Assembly (NCBI GenBank): GCA_951640195.1
Contig: OX621172.1
Span: 496,001-560,000 of the forward strand
Length of the DNA stretch: 64,000 bases
Source: Porpolomopsis calyptriformis
Taxonomy: Eukaryota > Basidiomycota > Agaricomycetes > Agaricales > Hygrophoraceae
Reading direction: 5' to 3'
A model generated the notes under the pieces. That model ran no database searches, was not told the DNA's origin, and worked only from the letters and a program-made list of their open reading frames with translations. A program made the translations under genes and the position numbers. Each line of letters starts with the position of its first letter. Positions within the stretch are counted from its first letter, which is position 1. Shown here piece by piece: positions 61,585-64,000 of this stretch.

Positions 61585-61976
61585 TCACATGTATAACGAT
61601 CAACGAGCCCACTCACCTCACCTGCACCTTACCACCATCTATCACGTTGCCTGCCTCACAAAACAGGTAGTCCCGGATGATATAGACGGGTCACCAACCA
61701 ATCTATCTAGGTTTATGACATTTTATGTCGCGCACTCCCCCTCATTGTACTTACTCATAACTACACATTCACTGCGCGAGCATTATTTATTTTGATCGTC
61801 TGCAATTTCGAGGTGCAAATGGAAAACGATATATGCAAGAGTCTTTATATATAAAATCCACCGTATTTAAAAAATTGGGCCTCAACAAGATCAGCCTGTC
61901 TTGTACACACAAAAGAGTGTCCGTCTGATTGCGTTCGCAGACTTGCCTTTTGCCTTTTGAGACTCGTGAGAAATCC
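61585..61976. other. Intergenic stretch, with one half of a 16-bp direct repeat
   Basis: 3' region of the glucan gene and promoter of FOL3. gcgttcgcagacttgc at 61931-61946 recurs at 62002-62017 inside the FOL3 coding start. No other feature. Confidence 0.5.
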
Positions 61977-63506
61977 ATGGCTGTTGACCTGACACTTGAA
62001 CGCGTTCGCAGACTTGCGGCTCATCTTCCTTCCTACACTCGCCCGACGTGTCACATAGCAGGCACAAATGGAAAGGGAAGCGTTTCAGCCATCCTTTCCT
62101 CCATTCTGCTTGCATCCTTGCCACCATTTACCATAGGAAGATTCAACAGTCCGCATCTCCTCTCTGTTCATGACTCCATCGTTATAAATCAAGCGCCTGT
62201 AACACCTGCCTTTTATTCTTCCGCGAGATCCGAGGTTGAGGCAGCAAACAAGGACTACTGCATTGGAGCAAGCAGTTTCGAACTTCTCACTCTGACTGCT
62301 CTCCTCATATTCGAGCGTTGTCACGTAGACATTGCCGTGATCGAAGTAGGAATGGGTGGCCGTCTGGACGCGACGAACGTGATTTCGGATGAATGCATAC
62401 TCGTTTCCGCTTTAAGTGCCGTTGATCTGGACCATCAGGCGTTTCTTGGCCCAACCATCGTTGAAATCGCAAGGGAGAAAGCGGGCATCGCCAGGAGAGG
62501 TCGACCCTTTGTCATCGGCCCGCAGGGTCACTCCCAGGTGGAGGATATCGTCAAAAGCGTTGTCGCTGAGAGGGGAGCGGATCTGGTACAATCGTCAGCC
62601 GCGATTAAGCGGACTTGGGAGGTGTCAATCGATGGTCCAGTCTCCCTTGTTTCATTCCTGCCATCGTCTTTCCTCGCTCCACTTCACCAACCCGTTCGAG
62701 TTGAGATGCCTTGCTTCCCTGACGCTGTTTCTACCTTGCTTTCTTTACACGGAGAACATCAGCTCGAGAACCTTGGGCTTGCGTCTATGGTTGTCTCCAC
62801 ATTGCTCACGCACCCGTGGTGCACTCGAACCCTATCCCTCAGTATGCGAGAACGAATCACACCAACATCCGTGGCTAAGGGGGTTATGGTCGCTAGCTGG
62901 CCGGGGAGATTATCGTTCCACACGATAAACGTATTATCGGGAAGCCCAGCGGATGCAGTATCTACGAATTCAGCCAATTCAATTGTTCTAGTAGATGGCG
63001 CTCATAATCCGGCTTCGTCGTCGAGTCTGGCTGTATATCTATCGCATCTCTTCCGTCTGGCTGTTAACAATGATTTTCAGGGAAGCCTGGGGATGAAGCC
63101 ACGACAACTTTCGCTGACGTATATTATCGCTTTGTCCGATTCTCCCCCAAAAACTCCTGCGCAGACACTGTTACCTGTACTCCAACTCACGCCACCTCTA
63201 AATCTTAAGGTGAAAATAAAAATAGCGGTGCTCAGATTCACTCCGCCAGAAGGAATGCCCTGGGTGACACCCGTGTCTCCATCCGAGCTTAGACAAGTAG
63301 TGCTATCCCTCATTCCTGATGCGGATATTTGGGTTGCGCCTGACGAGGAAGATCCTCGACAGGGACAATTGCTCAGAGCCTTCGAATGGGCTGCAGACCA
63401 GCAAGGGGCGGAGTCGGAGCAGCTGGTTGTTCTCTTCGGGAGCCTTTATCTTGTCGCTGATTTCTATCGCCTCTTGCGGGATGGTCTTCTGGTAAATACG
63501 AATTGA
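61977..63506 (+). CDS. FOL3: Dihydrofolate synthetase / folylpolyglutamate synthetase family (FOL3-like)
   Basis: ATP-dependent ligase that adds glutamate to dihydropteroate (or folate). I prefer the start at 61977 (MAVDLTLERVRRLAAHLP), which matches the short N-terminus of yeast Fol3, over the upstream Met at 61929. Motifs: P-loop HIAGTNGKGSVSAILSSIL, FNSPHLLSVHDSIVIN, TALLIFERCHVDIAVIEVG, MGGRLDATNV, DLDHQAFLGPTIVEIAREKA, GIARRGRP, and C-terminal VLVDGAHNPASSSSLAVYL. It ends at 63504-63506. The gene is a single exon of about 510 codons. The MGGRLDATNV wording fits dihydrofolate synthetase rather than polyglutamate synthase, which is an inference. Confidence 0.88.
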   Translation: MAVDLTLERVRRLAAHLPSYTRPTCHIAGTNGKGSVSAILSSILLASLPPFTIGRFNSPHLLSVHDSIVINQAPVTPAFYSSARSEVEAANKDYCIGASSFELLTLTALLIFERCHVDIAVIEVGMGGRLDATNVISDECILVSALSAVDLDHQAFLGPTIVEIAREKAGIARRGRPFVIGPQGHSQVEDIVKSVVAERGADLVQSSAAIKRTWEVSIDGPVSLVSFLPSSFLAPLHQPVRVEMPCFPDAVSTLLSLHGEHQLENLGLASMVVSTLLTHPWCTRTLSLSMRERITPTSVAKGVMVASWPGRLSFHTINVLSGSPADAVSTNSANSIVLVDGAHNPASSSSLAVYLSHLFRLAVNNDFQGSLGMKPRQLSLTYIIALSDSPPKTPAQTLLPVLQLTPPLNLKVKIKIAVLRFTPPEGMPWVTPVSPSELRQVVLSLIPDADIWVAPDEEDPRQGQLLRAFEWAADQQGAESEQLVVLFGSLYLVADFYRLLRDGLLVNTN

Positions 63507-63904
63507 TGTGGGTTGGTCAAGCAGACGGTCTTTCCTTGATCTCTGTTTCTATCATCTGTACGTTTTAATTCACACCCTACACGATCCCCTATACTGATTG
63601 GTGTTTCTACCTCTGATAAGACTGGCTTTACGTTGGATATAGGGGCCAGCTTGTTGCGAAACATTTGATAAAATGTTTGGTGGTATCAAATGGTGAAAAA
63701 TCAACAATGGGAGTACACACTAACCGACCAACGACTAACCCGACTAAATTCCATTGCCAAAATCGACATTGAGTAGGTCGTTCCCGACTTTTTACCGACT
63801 CTTTACGACAATTACACGACTTCCTTTTTTACTGAGGATACTTAATGGCTTGACTCTTTTGTGCCATCCATCATTGATGTCGTTCAACGATACCTACATG
63901 CCCA
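63507..63904. other. Intergenic stretch with short ccgac-type repeats
   Basis: The part around 63720-63830 repeats accgac / cccgac / acgac several times within about 100 bp. Imperfect and short; no mobile element recognised. Confidence 0.4.
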
Positions 63905-64000
63905 ATGCCTACCGACGAATGCGCTAAAAGCTCTGGAAATCCCTTGAAATGGCTGCGTTTCCTCGGATACACCATCTATGGCGATCAAGGCCGCATTTCC
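63905..64000 (+). CDS. Possible 5' end of a gene running off the window
   Basis: From ATG 63905 one frame stays open to the window edge and reads MPTDECAKSSGNPLKWLRFL, then GYTIYGDQGRIS. The composition looks coding but only 32 codons are visible, so neither family nor start is certain. Confidence 0.3.
   Translation, partial: MPTDECAKSSGNPLKWLRFLGYTIYGDQGRIS

Overview
The window is nuclear DNA from a filamentous fungus, most likely an agaricomycete basidiomycete. Nearly every gene is split by many short introns of about 45-65 nt, genes lie close together on both strands, and the gene set is fungal: ORC6, RNR1, EGT1, a CreA-type repressor, a KRE6/SKN1 glucan protein, a polyporopepsin-like protease and a NACHT-WD40 gene. 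I saw no tRNA, rRNA, CRISPR array or intact transposon. All gene models were joined by eye from splice signals and reading phase, so single exon borders may be off by a few codons.

Left end (1-2770): the 3' end of an unrecognised secreted or membrane protein, then ORC6 and the NAD(P)H-hydrate epimerase NAXE, both on the minus strand.

Accessory block (2784-20816): a head-to-tail duplication of about 8.6 kb. Each unit carries a very large plus-strand gene for an SF1 (UvrD-type) helicase fused to TPR-like repeats, resembling the TRANK1 family, and a convergent minus-strand MYND zinc-finger gene. The second MYND gene is complete. The first is cut at the duplication junction and has lost zinc ligands. 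The non-coding flanks of the two units are more alike than the helicase coding sequences, the reverse of normal neutral decay. The splice donors have also switched between GT and GC in the two copies, and copy B has a frame break near its C-terminus. This is the most unusual part of the window.

Middle (21490-34273): RNR1 with a tandem ACGCG element upstream, a small unrecognised gene, an A1 aspartic protease with no visible signal peptide, a thioesterase-like gene with a 14-nt exon, and a divergent NACHT-WD40 (fungal NLR) gene only 62 bp away. The NLR has three frame breaks and an array of 12 near-identical 126-bp WD40 units, one of them shortened by 14 bp.

Right half (34474-64000): mostly housekeeping genes. 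These are a DHHC palmitoyltransferase, ergothioneine synthase EGT1, a gelsolin/fragmin-type actin protein, a DCAF-like WD40 protein, the CreA/Mig1 repressor, a gene-poor 3.1-kb stretch, a SNF5-family remodeller subunit, a family X DNA polymerase with a mitochondrial-like N-terminus, the SUMO E1 subunit AOS1, GRASP, a mitochondrial PPR-like protein, a KRE6/SKN1 GH16 protein, dihydrofolate synthetase FOL3, and the start of one more reading frame at the right edge.
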